64,000 nucleotides of DNA from Chromatiaceae bacterium (GCA_024235215.1 JACKMU010000001.1:496001-560000); one strand, 5' to 3'. Counted from the stretch's first letter, positions 45,861 through 54,403 are shown. Notes: generated by a model from the sequence alone, not told the origin. Translations and numbers: made by a program.

Positions 45861-46053
45861 TAAACAACATAAAAAAACCTCCATCTCAGGATACTTTTAT
45901 CCGTTGTAGTAATTTAAATGTTATAGAGGAGGTTAATTGACTGACCCTAAACCCATGCAGATTTTTGATCAAAAAATATGCCATCTTTTAAGTTTTCAAA
46001 ATTATCAATGAAAACAGAGGCAAATTTCGAATGCAGTTATTTTTTTACTTCGA

Positions 46054-46075
46054 GGGGGGGTGCAGTAAAATACTG
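46054..46075. promoter_or_regulatory. Enhancer-like element UAS3b (inverted)
   Basis: Read on the minus strand: CAGT-ATTTTA-CTGC followed by ACCCCCCC, 217 bp upstream of the -12 GC of P3. Inside it CAGTA-TTT-TACTG is a perfect small palindrome. Confidence 0.5.
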
Positions 46076-46147
46076 GTTGTATTCCCGCTAAAAAACGGGC
46101 TCGCTCAGTCTTTCAATTGGTTACGAGTACGATTAAAAAATAAAGGA

Positions 46148-46165
46148 TGCAGCATTTGCTGCACC
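46148..46165. promoter_or_regulatory. Enhancer-like element UAS3a
   Basis: TGCAGCA-TT-TGCTGCA is the most symmetrical copy of the repeated element (7-bp perfect arms), followed by CC. It lies 314 bp above P3 and about 180 bp from the 3' end of the active regulator gene. Confidence 0.55.
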
Positions 46166-46325
46166 TCATTTAAGTATGTTTAGTGATCACCCTTGCTCAG
46201 CAACCGACAGTTTTCCCATCAACGCATTAGGATGACTGAGGGCATCACGCAACAGAACCAAGTATCGGGAAGGATGGTTATATCTTATCTGCCTCCTGAT
46301 TTCTCCGAAGTCAGTTCCTTTAAAA

Positions 46326-46375
46326 CCTAAACCTGCTTCCCCGGCTTCATGATTGGTCCCCGTTTGGGGAAGCAG
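46326..46375 (-). terminator. Terminator of the kinase-regulator unit
   Basis: CTGCTTCCCC and GGGGAAGCAG (plus 46333-46342 and 46366-46375) are perfect 10-bp arms; on the minus strand the stem is followed by GTTTAGGTTTTAAAGG. The upstream arm lies in the last codons of the regulator, and its stop codon is in the loop. Confidence 0.65.
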
Positions 46376-47780
46376 TAATGTTCTTCAATCGCCGGTTAAG
46401 TGACTGGCGGGTGATACCCAGCAGCGCAGCAGCTACTCCCTGGTTGTTTGTTGCCCTACGCATCGCCTCCTCTATCAAGAAATGATTCGCCACCTTGAGA
46501 GTGGGAAAGCGCCCGGAAATTTTCAAAGAAGATCCAGCCACTGCATCCGTGTGCTCGCGCTCGAAAACAGAAACCCCTTGTTCATTGCGAATCACATCAC
46601 GAAAGCTCTGCATGGATAGAACCGTTCCGGAACGGTGTTGTGCGATCGCATTGAAAACCAAGGATCTCAACTCGCGGATGTTGCCAGGAAAATCATACAC
46701 GGATAGCAAGGTTAACAGTTCGTCTGGAATTGCTGGCGCTGACTTGCTTAGGGATTGCGAGGCTTCTTCAACAAAGTGTTGCAGTAGCAATGGCAAATCA
46801 TCCAGGCGCTGGCGTAGCGGAGGTACATTTATAGGATGACAAGAGAGCCGGAAGTACAAATCCTGGCGAAAATTTCCCTGTTTCATCTTATCTTTAAGGT
46901 TTTGATTGGTAGCCACCACGATGCGGGCGTCTGAGTGACGCATGGCGTCTGAACCAAGCGGAAAGTAAGTCTTATCCTGCAGCAGACGTAAAAGCTTGAC
47001 CTGGGAAGCCATATTCAGGTCGCCGATTTCGTCCAGAAACAGGGTACCACCCGCAGCACTGGCGATCATGCCGACTCTGTCTCTATCTGCACCAGTGAAA
47101 GCGCCTTTGACGTGACCGAACAGCGTATCGGAAAACATATTGTCGTCTAGCCCGGCTACATTCAGGCTTACCATCTCACCAGTTCTTCCACTAACCCGGT
47201 GCAGCGCCTGGGCGATCAAATCCTTACCTGTGCCCGTCTCCCCGCTGATGATCACCGGTTCGGCGGAATCGGCGATGGCCTCGATGTATCTGAACAGGAC
47301 CAACATGTCGCGCTGGCACGTCAATATGTGGGAAAAGCACTCGGGGCATTCCACATCATTTACAATCAGGCTATGTCGCAGTGAACCGATTTCCCGACGC
47401 AGACCTCTAATCTCCAGGGCTCTCTGTATGCAAGAGACGAAACGATTCTCTTCCACCGGTTTCACCAAGTAGTCGAATGCCCCTTCTTTCATGCAAGAGA
47501 CAGCGGATTCCACGTCCTGCAAGGCGGTTACCACAACCACCGGTACTTCGGGATAGTTCTGCACAATACGCGGTAATAACTCGATGCCGGAGCTGAACGG
47601 CATAAGTAGATCCAGCACGATAACGCCTGCTTTTTTGGATTGCAGATAAGGTATCAGTTCCCTCCCGTCACTAAACGAGATTACCGGTTTGATGCCATGA
47701 CTATTCAACAGATAACTCGCTCCAAACAGGATATCTTCTTCATCGTCGACCAGTACCACAGGTAGATTCGAGTCTTTCAT
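46347..47780 (-). CDS. Sigma-54-dependent response regulator (NtrC type), intact paralog
   Basis: 477 residues from the ATG at 47780; a TTG 11 codons earlier would overlap the kinase. Receiver (VVLVDDEEDILFGA, phospho-Asp in VIVLDLLMP, Lys in YLVKPVEE), linker with VECPECFSHILTC, AAA+ domain and Fis-type HTH (VAAALLGITRQSLNRRLK). All activator hallmarks are present: GETGTGKD, GAFTGA (about 225), LFLDEIGDL, arginine fingers in NFRQDLYFRL (about 307-314) and FPGNIREL. It should bind enhancer sites and drive open-complex formation by sigma-54 polymerase. It lies 16 bp after its kinase gene; the repeated GCAG-N6-CTGC elements are its best candidate targets. Confidence 0.92.
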   Translation of the reverse strand: MKDSNLPVVLVDDEEDILFGASYLLNSHGIKPVISFSDGRELIPYLQSKKAGVIVLDLLMPFSSGIELLPRIVQNYPEVPVVVVTALQDVESAVSCMKEGAFDYLVKPVEENRFVSCIQRALEIRGLRREIGSLRHSLIVNDVECPECFSHILTCQRDMLVLFRYIEAIADSAEPVIISGETGTGKDLIAQALHRVSGRTGEMVSLNVAGLDDNMFSDTLFGHVKGAFTGADRDRVGMIASAAGGTLFLDEIGDLNMASQVKLLRLLQDKTYFPLGSDAMRHSDARIVVATNQNLKDKMKQGNFRQDLYFRLSCHPINVPPLRQRLDDLPLLLQHFVEEASQSLSKSAPAIPDELLTLLSVYDFPGNIRELRSLVFNAIAQHRSGTVLSMQSFRDVIRNEQGVSVFEREHTDAVAGSSLKISGRFPTLKVANHFLIEEAMRRATNNQGVAAALLGITRQSLNRRLKNITASPNGDQS

Positions 47781-47796
47781 TCGGTATGCTCTGTTC

Positions 47797-49962
47797 TCAA
47801 TGGGTTCCGACAAACACGGGTAAGTGCATAATCACGTCCGTACCTTTACCCGGATTGGATTTCAGAACCATCTTACCTTTGTGATTCTGAATAATCCGGT
47901 AGGATATGGACAAACCGAGCCCGGTGCCGCCCTGCTCGCTCTTGGTGGTGAAGAAGGGGTCTAGTACTTTACTTTGATTCAGCTCAGAGATACCCGCTCC
48001 CTGGTCACTGACGCTGACACGGATAAATTCGCCATCATCTTCCTGGATGGCAGATATGCGTACGGCAGCAGAACGTCGAGGCAACGACTGCAGCGCATTC
48101 AAGATCACATTAATGAAAACTTGCTCGAGCTGTTGAGCATTACCCCGCACTGCCGGTAGCGGTTCCATGATATCCAGCCGGCAATCGTCACACAGCATGC
48201 GGATCTGGTTCTGTAGAATAGACAAAGACGTATGCAGTACCTCCGAAATGTCCACCTCATGGTCGAGTTCACCCTGATCCGGTCGGGCCAGATGCTTCAA
48301 ATTACTAACGATAGTCTGTATTCGCTGTGCATTTCTTTCAATAGCCTCCAGCAGGCGAGGAATTCCGGTCACTGCCTGTTCAATTGGGACACCCCCCACC
48401 ATGAAATCACCATGCTCTGTCTGAAATGACTTCAAGATTCCGAGAATATCACTCCAGCTTCTCAACAGTATCGATGTATTGAATTGAATGGTGTTGTTGG
48501 GGTTGTTAATTTCATGGGCCACGCTTGCCGCCAATACCCCCAGCGATGCTAGGCGTGCATTTCTAATCGTGTTAGCTTCCAGCATGCGTTTCTCGGTAAT
48601 GTCTTTCAGAATGACCATAGCTACAGCCACACCATCCGTCACACGCAGTGGAACGATACGCAGTTCCCAGCAAAAGTGGTCTTCACCCGAAAACTGCATC
48701 TCGCTGGCTATTCCAGTCTGCAGAACATTTTTCAGTACCTCTACGTACTTCTCCTGGACCTTCAGTGAAAAAAAACCTGCTGAACCCGGAACATCCCCCC
48801 CATGTACCGTTTTTTTCAGGGGATGATTGATCATCAAGCAATTACCCTCCTCATCCACCGTCATGATGATATCCGGTGACTGATCAAACAGAACGCGTAG
48901 CTTCTGCTCCGATTTACGCAGTTCTTGTTCCATACTCATTCTTGCTTTGATGCCCGTCCGAGTTATGAAGACGAACAAAGCCATTGCCAGCGTCAAAGTT
49001 GTGCCGCCGATCAGGACAATATTGGCTCCGCTCGCAAATCCTTCTGCACTGCGAAAATTATCGGTTGGAGAACTGGTTATCGACCAGATACGATCAGCAA
49101 CGGGGAATGTCTGGTGAACCCGCGTGGCATGTTTCAGAGTCCACTCAGGAGCTTCCACGTAATCGACCATTAGATGCGGATTCAAGCTCAACCGACTGTC
49201 ATAGAAGTCAAGAAACTGCAGATCGGCCTCAGCCGATTCATCCAGTATCAGGAACTCCACACCCCTAGGTTCCAGTTGTGAGATAGCTGCGCTGGCAAGA
49301 TCGGCAATACGAAACACACCCACAGCAAACCCCTGTAGCGCCTTTTTGCGCTGCGCTGCTGTCACGACAGGCAAATCATTGATATACACGGGTTGAATTG
49401 CCAAAAATCCATACTGCAAATCGTTGTTCCGCACTAGCTTGATGCGGCCACTGACCGTCAGTTGCCCACTGTTCATGGCACGCTCCATCAACGCTCGGCT
49501 TATCGGATCGGTGCCATAATCAAATCCCAGTGAAGGCCCTTCCTGCGATAGGGGCTCTAAATAGGTAACGAGAAATTGAGCACCATGAATAACAGGTAAC
49601 TTATCATCCTGCGTCCTAGAAAGATCACCCACAGTTGATACATCCCCCATTTTCATCGATACCCACTCCAGTGCTTGAATACCTCGATAGCGGGATAACA
49701 ATGATTGAGCAAAAAGCCCGAACTCTGATTGGGTTACATGCTCGGACGAGCGAAATAGATCCCGTACCGCCTTGACTGATTCCAGTCCATCCTCTATTCC
49801 TTTTTTCAGGGCATTATTGCGGTTATGAGCTTCCCAGATGAATTCGATCTGCCGATGCTTGTCGAGTTCGCTCCTTATTTTATAAGAAGCGCCGAGCGTC
49901 ACCGCCATACCAACGACAAACAACATCGACGAAAGCCAGAGTTCTTTGATTGGAAAACGCAT
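47797..49962 (-). CDS. CHASE-PAS sensor histidine kinase
   Basis: 721 residues. Membrane helix 1 (about 9-27, WLSSMLFVVGMAVTLGASY), a periplasmic CHASE domain (about 70-290, including RYRGIQALEWVSM and LGFDYGTDPISRALMERAM), membrane helix 2 (about 315-338), a PAS domain (about 355-470), HisKA with the phospho-His in ASVAHEINNPNNTIQFN (about 480), and the ATPase domain with VFINVILNALQSLP (about 614), SDQGAGI and GGTGLGLSISYRI. Cognate kinase of the regulator 16 bp downstream. The signal is unknown; CHASE domains sense small molecules outside the membrane. Confidence 0.92.
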   Translation of the reverse strand: MRFPIKELWLSSMLFVVGMAVTLGASYKIRSELDKHRQIEFIWEAHNRNNALKKGIEDGLESVKAVRDLFRSSEHVTQSEFGLFAQSLLSRYRGIQALEWVSMKMGDVSTVGDLSRTQDDKLPVIHGAQFLVTYLEPLSQEGPSLGFDYGTDPISRALMERAMNSGQLTVSGRIKLVRNNDLQYGFLAIQPVYINDLPVVTAAQRKKALQGFAVGVFRIADLASAAISQLEPRGVEFLILDESAEADLQFLDFYDSRLSLNPHLMVDYVEAPEWTLKHATRVHQTFPVADRIWSITSSPTDNFRSAEGFASGANIVLIGGTTLTLAMALFVFITRTGIKARMSMEQELRKSEQKLRVLFDQSPDIIMTVDEEGNCLMINHPLKKTVHGGDVPGSAGFFSLKVQEKYVEVLKNVLQTGIASEMQFSGEDHFCWELRIVPLRVTDGVAVAMVILKDITEKRMLEANTIRNARLASLGVLAASVAHEINNPNNTIQFNTSILLRSWSDILGILKSFQTEHGDFMVGGVPIEQAVTGIPRLLEAIERNAQRIQTIVSNLKHLARPDQGELDHEVDISEVLHTSLSILQNQIRMLCDDCRLDIMEPLPAVRGNAQQLEQVFINVILNALQSLPRRSAAVRISAIQEDDGEFIRVSVSDQGAGISELNQSKVLDPFFTTKSEQGGTGLGLSISYRIIQNHKGKMVLKSNPGKGTDVIMHLPVFVGTH

Positions 49963-50545
49963 ATATGTTTATTTTCCCAACAGATAGATTTCTTAATCTT
50001 TGACATTTCAAAACACTAACCGGCATGAGCAACCTATTGTGGAAGTTGCTACTAGCCCCGGCCTACAGTCTTGCAACTCTATAGGTGAGAATTTATCAGC
50101 AACCCTGTCCCCGTCACATGAGTCAGAAAAGTCTTGCAAATCGGGAGGAGAGTATTTTGGGGACTACGCGCTTTCGCTTAGCGCTCTATGGCACCTAGCG
50201 AAGTGAATACAAGCTGCTGCAGTCCACACGGCATCGAGATAATGGTAGCTTCTAAGAGTTTTTCTCATAACCCGGTCGGCAGTGTATCGGACAGAGACTG
50301 AATAAAACGTGCTACTCACATTTGTTATTATACAGCAAAGACTTGACTTCCAGATAGAATGGATGGATCGAGAAGCCGCGTGTAACCAATAAAACCTACC
50401 TCTGCCTGCGCGGTATCTTTACGGATTATGCGACATTAGACCTGAGAACGTTTACCCGCCATGATTGTGGCAATCGCTTCTCAAGCCTGCAGTTGAGTTG
50501 CAGTAGTAGCAGCTTGCTGTTGTATTGTTTCGGTGATGAATTCGT
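49963..50545. other. Intergenic region upstream of the CHASE-PAS kinase
   Basis: About 580 bp with no supported gene, between a 102-residue membrane protein and the kinase on the same strand. No good sigma-54 promoter was found, so the kinase is either read through from P4 or has a sigma-70 promoter I could not place. Several GCAG/CTGC words occur at about 50205-50515 without the full element. Confidence 0.4.
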
Positions 50546-50854
50546 TCAGGAAATCGAGGAGCCGGCCTTTTTCCACCCGGCAATAAAAGAGAGCACTACA
50601 ACTACCAAAATCAGGGGCCAAGGACTGTCCACAAACGCCTCGAAGAGCAGGAATCCAACGCCGAGGAGAATCAATGCGAGCTGCACCAATTTGCCACGGC
50701 GAACAATGGATTCCAGGCTTTTTCGCAAGAGAGACGGCGATATCAAGCGCACAACACGCATAAGCTTGCCTCGTTCTGCGATTGTTGCTTTTTCCTTAAG
50801 CTCGCTGGCAGTTGTTTCCTGGTCGCTATGGACTTTGAATTCGCTCTGGTTCAT
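50546..50854 (-). CDS. Small membrane protein under sigma-54 promoter P4
   Basis: 102 residues. A charged cytoplasmic N-terminal half (about 1-55, with ERGKLMRVVRLISPSLLRKS) is followed by two membrane helices (about 57-72, VQLALILLGVGFLLFEAF, and 78-93, WPLILVVVVLSFIAGW). No similarity noticed to the 95-residue protein behind P1, although the promoters are copies of each other. Not recognised. No ribosome binding site stands out. Confidence 0.65.
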   Translation of the reverse strand: MNQSEFKVHSDQETTASELKEKATIAERGKLMRVVRLISPSLLRKSLESIVRRGKLVQLALILLGVGFLLFEAFVDSPWPLILVVVVLSFIAGWKKAGSSIS

Positions 50855-50981
50855 ATAATGACAGGGGTAAATTGAAATGCTGACAAGTCATTTTCTCCAT
50901 TGATCATGTGCTTAAGATATATCAACTTGCACTGGACAGATCAGGGTCCGGTATGGTCGAGATAAGCGTTAATAGTTTTGG

Positions 50982-51000
50982 AAGCAGAAAAAATGCCAAC
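50982..51000 (-). promoter_or_regulatory. Sigma-54 promoter P4
   Basis: Identical in its core to P1: minus strand TTGGCATTTTTTCTGCT, GG and GC separated by ten bases (plus GC at 50984-50985, CC at 50996-50997). The start point would be near 50972, about 118 bases before the 102-residue gene. Confidence 0.75.
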
Positions 51001-51164
51001 TTCAAACTGCTATCTAAAATTATTAAAAGACAATGAGATAGGCTCTCTGATGCAATGGAGAGCAGCATTTCAGACCTGAAACAGATATTTTTGATTTTCG
51101 CTGAACCGGGAGTACGAGTGCTTATTTATCAGCAAGATGGATAGACACCAAAATTTTCTTGGGC

Positions 51165-51184
51165 GCATAAAATGCTGCACCCCC
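51165..51184. promoter_or_regulatory. Enhancer-like element UAS4
   Basis: GCAT-AAAATG-CTGC followed by ACCCCC, 191 bp upstream of the -12 GC of P4; in P1 the distance is 189 bp. It runs directly into CACCCCCTCAG-T-GGAGGTAACC-like sequence that recurs at 55137. Confidence 0.6.
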
Positions 51185-51190
51185 TCAGAT

Positions 51191-51213
51191 AGGAGGTAAC
51201 CCAGCCACCTCCT
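51191..51213. repeat. Inverted repeat AGGAGGT/ACCTCCT
   Basis: 7-bp perfect arms (51191-51197 and 51207-51213) with a 9-base loop, followed on the plus strand by GCCAATAAAAAAGGG. Could be a weak hairpin; no gene ends here on the plus strand. Another small hairpin, CTTGATC-AGC-GATCAAG, lies at 51253-51269. Confidence 0.4.
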
Positions 51214-52012
51214 GCCAATAAAAAAGGGACGAACCGGCCGGATAGCCCCCTCCTTGATCAGCGATCAAGACATCAGGCTTGGAACAAAACGACGGTAAAG
51301 TCGTGCAACCACACCAAATCAAGTTCCCTAAACCATTAGAGGTTCATCACAAAACACACCGGTTGTCTCACCGCGATTGCTATCACTCCATCTTCGTCCA
51401 GCCTCGTGAGCTTCTCTGGGACCGCCTTCCGGTTCGTGTTCCGCCGGAACTTCTCAGCCTATTTCATATCATTAGCTTCAGCATCGTCGACCTCAACCGG
51501 TTTCGAATCCATGTGTCAATGTTTCGCAACTGACGTTTGAACTCATGAATCCCTAAGTACCCTATCCAGCCTTGCACCTAATTTGATCAGTCCTTGGATG
51601 ACTTGAAACATCGATCAAGTATTATTGCGGCGCACCAATGTCCGCACCCAGCCTATAAAACGTCGTTACTTTTCTCTATTAACTTGGATCTTCCCGTACT
51701 GGCGATTGACGCAATCGAGAAAGTCTCGCGGTTTGATTTTGACAGAGACTCCCCAGTGTCTGTTGCGACAGGCGCTTGAGCTCCCGGCTAGAGAGCGGGT
51801 ACTGCTCAAGCTGTGTATGGAGTAGGCAGGAATGGGTATTGTCGGCCCACAAACTGTTCCTACCCCGGCGAACCGCCTGAAACAAATCATCTGGCAGTAC
51901 CTAAAACAGGCTCAGCCGCTGCCTGCAACAGATGTGGAATGACTGTGCTGGCGAAAGCGTTTTATATAACCGCTAGATTCGGTTCGGCAGCCAGTGACAC
52001 TCTCCGGAAGAT
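51214..52012. other. Mostly non-coding region with decayed coding sequence
   Basis: About 800 bp. Open frames of 60-84 codons exist but lack ribosome binding sites and family features. One frame, listed separately at 51625-51942, looks like an interrupted gene. The region may be a site of past insertions. Confidence 0.35.
51625..51942 (+). pseudogene. Possible interrupted coding frame, unknown
   Basis: A 105-codon frame with a single internal stop (TAG at 51823). The two halves read ALELPARERVLLKLCME, stop, AGMGIVGPQTVPTPANRLKQ, which has a protein-like composition on both sides of the stop. I do not recognise the family with certainty. It may be a fragment of a mobile-element gene. Confidence 0.25.
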
Positions 52013-52028
52013 GAAGAATTTGCTGCAT
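52013..52028. promoter_or_regulatory. Enhancer-like element UAS5
   Basis: GAAG-AATTTG-CTGC followed by AT, about 176-179 bp upstream of the -12 position of the weak promoter P5. The arms are present in part; the ACCCC tail is missing. Confidence 0.35.
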
Positions 52029-52187
52029 CTAGAAATTTCAAATTTTCACTATAATTTATTGAATTAATGTTGTTTTTTGTGTTTACACATGATCCATGAC
52101 CGCGATTTGCTGCAGCCTGTTGTTCGTCACTTCGTTTCGCATATCACCTTAGTCTCTGATTTTTTTAAACTTTCTTGATGCATGGTA

Positions 52188-52204
52188 ATGGCATGTTTCC
52201 TGAT
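52188..52204 (+). promoter_or_regulatory. Possible sigma-54 promoter P5 (weak)
   Basis: TGGCATGTTTCCTGA: -24 TGGCA is good, but the -12 dinucleotide after ten bases is GA, not GC. It is supported by the upstream element at the usual distance and by the small membrane-protein gene starting 37 bp downstream. Confidence 0.35.
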
Positions 52205-52240
52205 AGTGATATTTCCAGATCCACTCGACGGTGACACTGG

Positions 52241-52552
52241 ATGGCTGACAATTTAGATACAAACGAAGAGAAAAACGACATGCTAGCGCTTAGCACGACC
52301 CCGCTGAAACGCGTTCTATGGGCCAGCCTCAGCTGCGTCTTCATCTACTTAGCCTCGGTTTGGCATGCTGGCGGCCCGGCAGAGGAATTGGCGATCGCCA
52401 CCGCTTTCGGCGTCCTGGCACTCCAGCTGCTGCGCCAAGCTGCACCAAGTCTGAGGCTTTCCAACAAGACGCCCATGCACCCGGTGCAGTCGAGAATGTC
52501 TATATGGAGAATCTGTAGCCTCAACAAGCTGGCGTCCCAGGCTCATTCCTGA
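52241..52552 (+). CDS. Small membrane protein at the head of the second PiT unit
   Basis: 103 residues from the ATG at 52241; an ATG at 52280 with GAAGAG nine bases upstream is an alternative. One or two membrane helices (about 25-60, VLWASLSCVFIYLASVW and ELAIATAFGVLALQLL); the C-terminal 35 residues look random and might follow a frameshift. Not recognised. Placed like the small membrane genes of the other sigma-54 units. Confidence 0.5.
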   Translation: MADNLDTNEEKNDMLALSTTPLKRVLWASLSCVFIYLASVWHAGGPAEELAIATAFGVLALQLLRQAAPSLRLSNKTPMHPVQSRMSIWRICSLNKLASQAHS

Positions 52553-52566
52553 AGTAGTCCTGCCTG

Positions 52567-52776
52567 ATGACAAGATCACTGTCCATGGAAACAACAAACA
52601 ACGAAACCTTGTTGGCACTATCACTCACTTCCTCGCTCAAATGGTCCTCGAAACTGGCTTGGATCGATGACTCGATCGGGCAGCACCTAAAATACGGGAA
52701 GGCGTATCTTTCCCTATTTTTCGGAGCGGCGATTACCGCAGTCGTCCAGATAGGGGGGCTACGACTCCTCACCTGA
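52567..52776 (+). CDS. Small protein, possible membrane helix, unknown
   Basis: 69 residues (or 63 from the ATG at 52585). The N-terminal half is polar; the C-terminal half has one hydrophobic stretch (KAYLSLFFGAAITAVVQIGG). No clear ribosome binding site. Lies between the 103-residue gene and the PiT gene on the same strand. Confidence 0.4.
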   Translation: MTRSLSMETTNNETLLALSLTSSLKWSSKLAWIDDSIGQHLKYGKAYLSLFFGAAITAVVQIGGLRLLT

Positions 52777-53269
52777 GACGAAGCTGAAGTCGGACTGTGT
52801 GATTCACGTGGAAAGCCTGCCCTGTTCCGGGAAGACAGTGCTTGGCTGAGTGGTGTGTCAGAGAACCCGCACCTTGCACCGACTCCTCCCACTTAGACTG
52901 TCCGTTGTGAATACAGAGCGGGAAACCGATGGACGCTGCGACATCATTTATCCCACCAACTCATTTACCAGGATGATCCAATTGAAGACTTCGAGAATGC
53001 GACGCTCAAGACAGCAATCAAAGGGAAGGGGTTGTATCAAAACACCCTTGTCGGTATCGGTCGGCTTATTCCACAAGGATTTATCCCACCTAAACTCTGT
53101 GCAGACATTCGGAACACTCGGACAGGTGGTAGTACGCTGCCTCCACTCAAAGGGTCAGTCTGGATTTCGGGACATCGACGCAGCCGGGAGGGAGGATGTT
53201 CTGCTGTTGGGTGGTTCGAGAACCCGTAAATACAGCTAACACTGATCAACTCTAACCACTGGACATCCG
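52777..53269. other. Gap before the second PiT gene
   Basis: About 490 bp. Two overlapping frames stay open over 65-130 codons, but neither gives a recognisable protein or a ribosome binding site. No promoter of either class was identified just before the PiT gene. Confidence 0.35.
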
Positions 53270-54313
53270 ATGGACACCATTCTCATACTTTCTGTATTCG
53301 CCATTATGATCGTCTTGATTTTCGACTACACGAACGGCTTCCATGATGCCTCCAACATCATAGCACCGATGATCGCCTGCCGTGCCATGACGCCCGTGCA
53401 AGCGGTGATCATTGTCGCGATCTTCGAATTCCTGGGCCCCTTGCTGGGGGGTACCGCCGTTGCCAATACCATCGGAAAATTCGTGGACCTCAAGGAGCTT
53501 TCGGATGTCGTGTCAGTCACCGTGGTGTTGTGCGGAGTCTTTGGGGCGATCTTCTGGAACCTGCTGACTTGGTGGTTTGGCATCCCCTCCTCATCCTCCC
53601 ACGCCATTGTCGGCGGGCTGGCAGGCGCCGTCATTGCGGGGGCAGGTTCTGCTGCTGTGGTATGGGGATATCAGGACCTGGTAACCAGTGGAAAGCTGGT
53701 AGGCGTCATGAAGGTAGTGCTCTCCCTCGTAGCCTCGCCTCTGCTGGGCTTCTGGGTCGGATTCCTCATCATGCGGATTTTGAGTCTGGCGTTCTTCCGT
53801 GCCAAGCCCTCTGCCAACAAGCCACTGCGCCGAATCCAGTTCATTACCGCAGCCGCCCTGGCCTTTTCCCATGGCGCCAATGACGGGCAGAAGAGCATGG
53901 GGATTATCACCCTGGTACTGGTCCTCGCAAACTTCCAAACCGAGTTCGTTGTACCCTTCTGGGTTATGCTCTCCTGCGCCACTGTCATCACCCTGGGCAT
54001 CCTCTCCGGCGGTTGGCGCATTGTACGCACGGTGGGCTTCGCCATCTTCAAGATCCGCCCGATCCACGCTTTCGCGACTCAAATGACCTCCGCAGCCCTC
54101 ATCTTCGGCGCATCGGCTTTAGGCGCACCGGTATCCACCACCCACGTGGTCAGCTCCGCAATCATGGGGATCGGCAGTTCAGAACGGCCCAAGTCGGTTC
54201 GATGGGCAAAGGCCCGTGACATCGTCAGCACTTGGTTTATCACGATTCCCGCATCGGGTTTGGTGGGTGCTATTACCTATTCGGTCGTCCGCATCCTAAC
54301 GGGGATCAGTTAA
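53270..54313 (+). CDS. pit: PiT-family low-affinity inorganic phosphate transporter
   Basis: 347 residues, typical of the short bacterial/archaeal form. Signature motifs in both halves: FDYTNGFHDASNIIAPMIAC (about 18-38) with PSSSSHAIVGGLAGAVIAG, and ALAFSHGANDGQKSMGIITL (about 200) with PVSTTHVVSSAIMGIG. About ten membrane helices. Predicted to import phosphate coupled to protons or sodium. Together with the DUF47 gene 90 bp downstream it forms the usual pit pair. Quite different in sequence from the 501-residue PiT protein at 43252, so not a recent duplicate. Confidence 0.92.
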   Translation: MDTILILSVFAIMIVLIFDYTNGFHDASNIIAPMIACRAMTPVQAVIIVAIFEFLGPLLGGTAVANTIGKFVDLKELSDVVSVTVVLCGVFGAIFWNLLTWWFGIPSSSSHAIVGGLAGAVIAGAGSAAVVWGYQDLVTSGKLVGVMKVVLSLVASPLLGFWVGFLIMRILSLAFFRAKPSANKPLRRIQFITAAALAFSHGANDGQKSMGIITLVLVLANFQTEFVVPFWVMLSCATVITLGILSGGWRIVRTVGFAIFKIRPIHAFATQMTSAALIFGASALGAPVSTTHVVSSAIMGIGSSERPKSVRWAKARDIVSTWFITIPASGLVGAITYSVVRILTGIS

Positions 54314-54399
54314 TGAAACGCCTGCAATCCTTGCTTGCCCCGCTGAATTTCCGACAGGCTTCGGCCAGCATTTATCCACCCTTCACTATCGAGGAATAG
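54313..54399 (+). CDS. Possible coupled 28-residue peptide
   Basis: The ATG overlaps the PiT stop (TAATG), and the frame ends six bases before the DUF47 start, just containing its GAGGAA ribosome binding site. The peptide begins MKRLQSLLAPLNFRQASASI. It may only serve to carry ribosomes from pit to the DUF47 gene; a functional product is doubtful. Confidence 0.25.
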   Translation: MKRLQSLLAPLNFRQASASIYPPFTIEE

Positions 54400-54403
54400 A
54401 ACA

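Noticed and set aside
47781..47813. TTG start of the intact regulator overlapping the kinase gene
   Set aside because: The ATG at 47780 aligns with the paralog's N-terminus and avoids the overlap.
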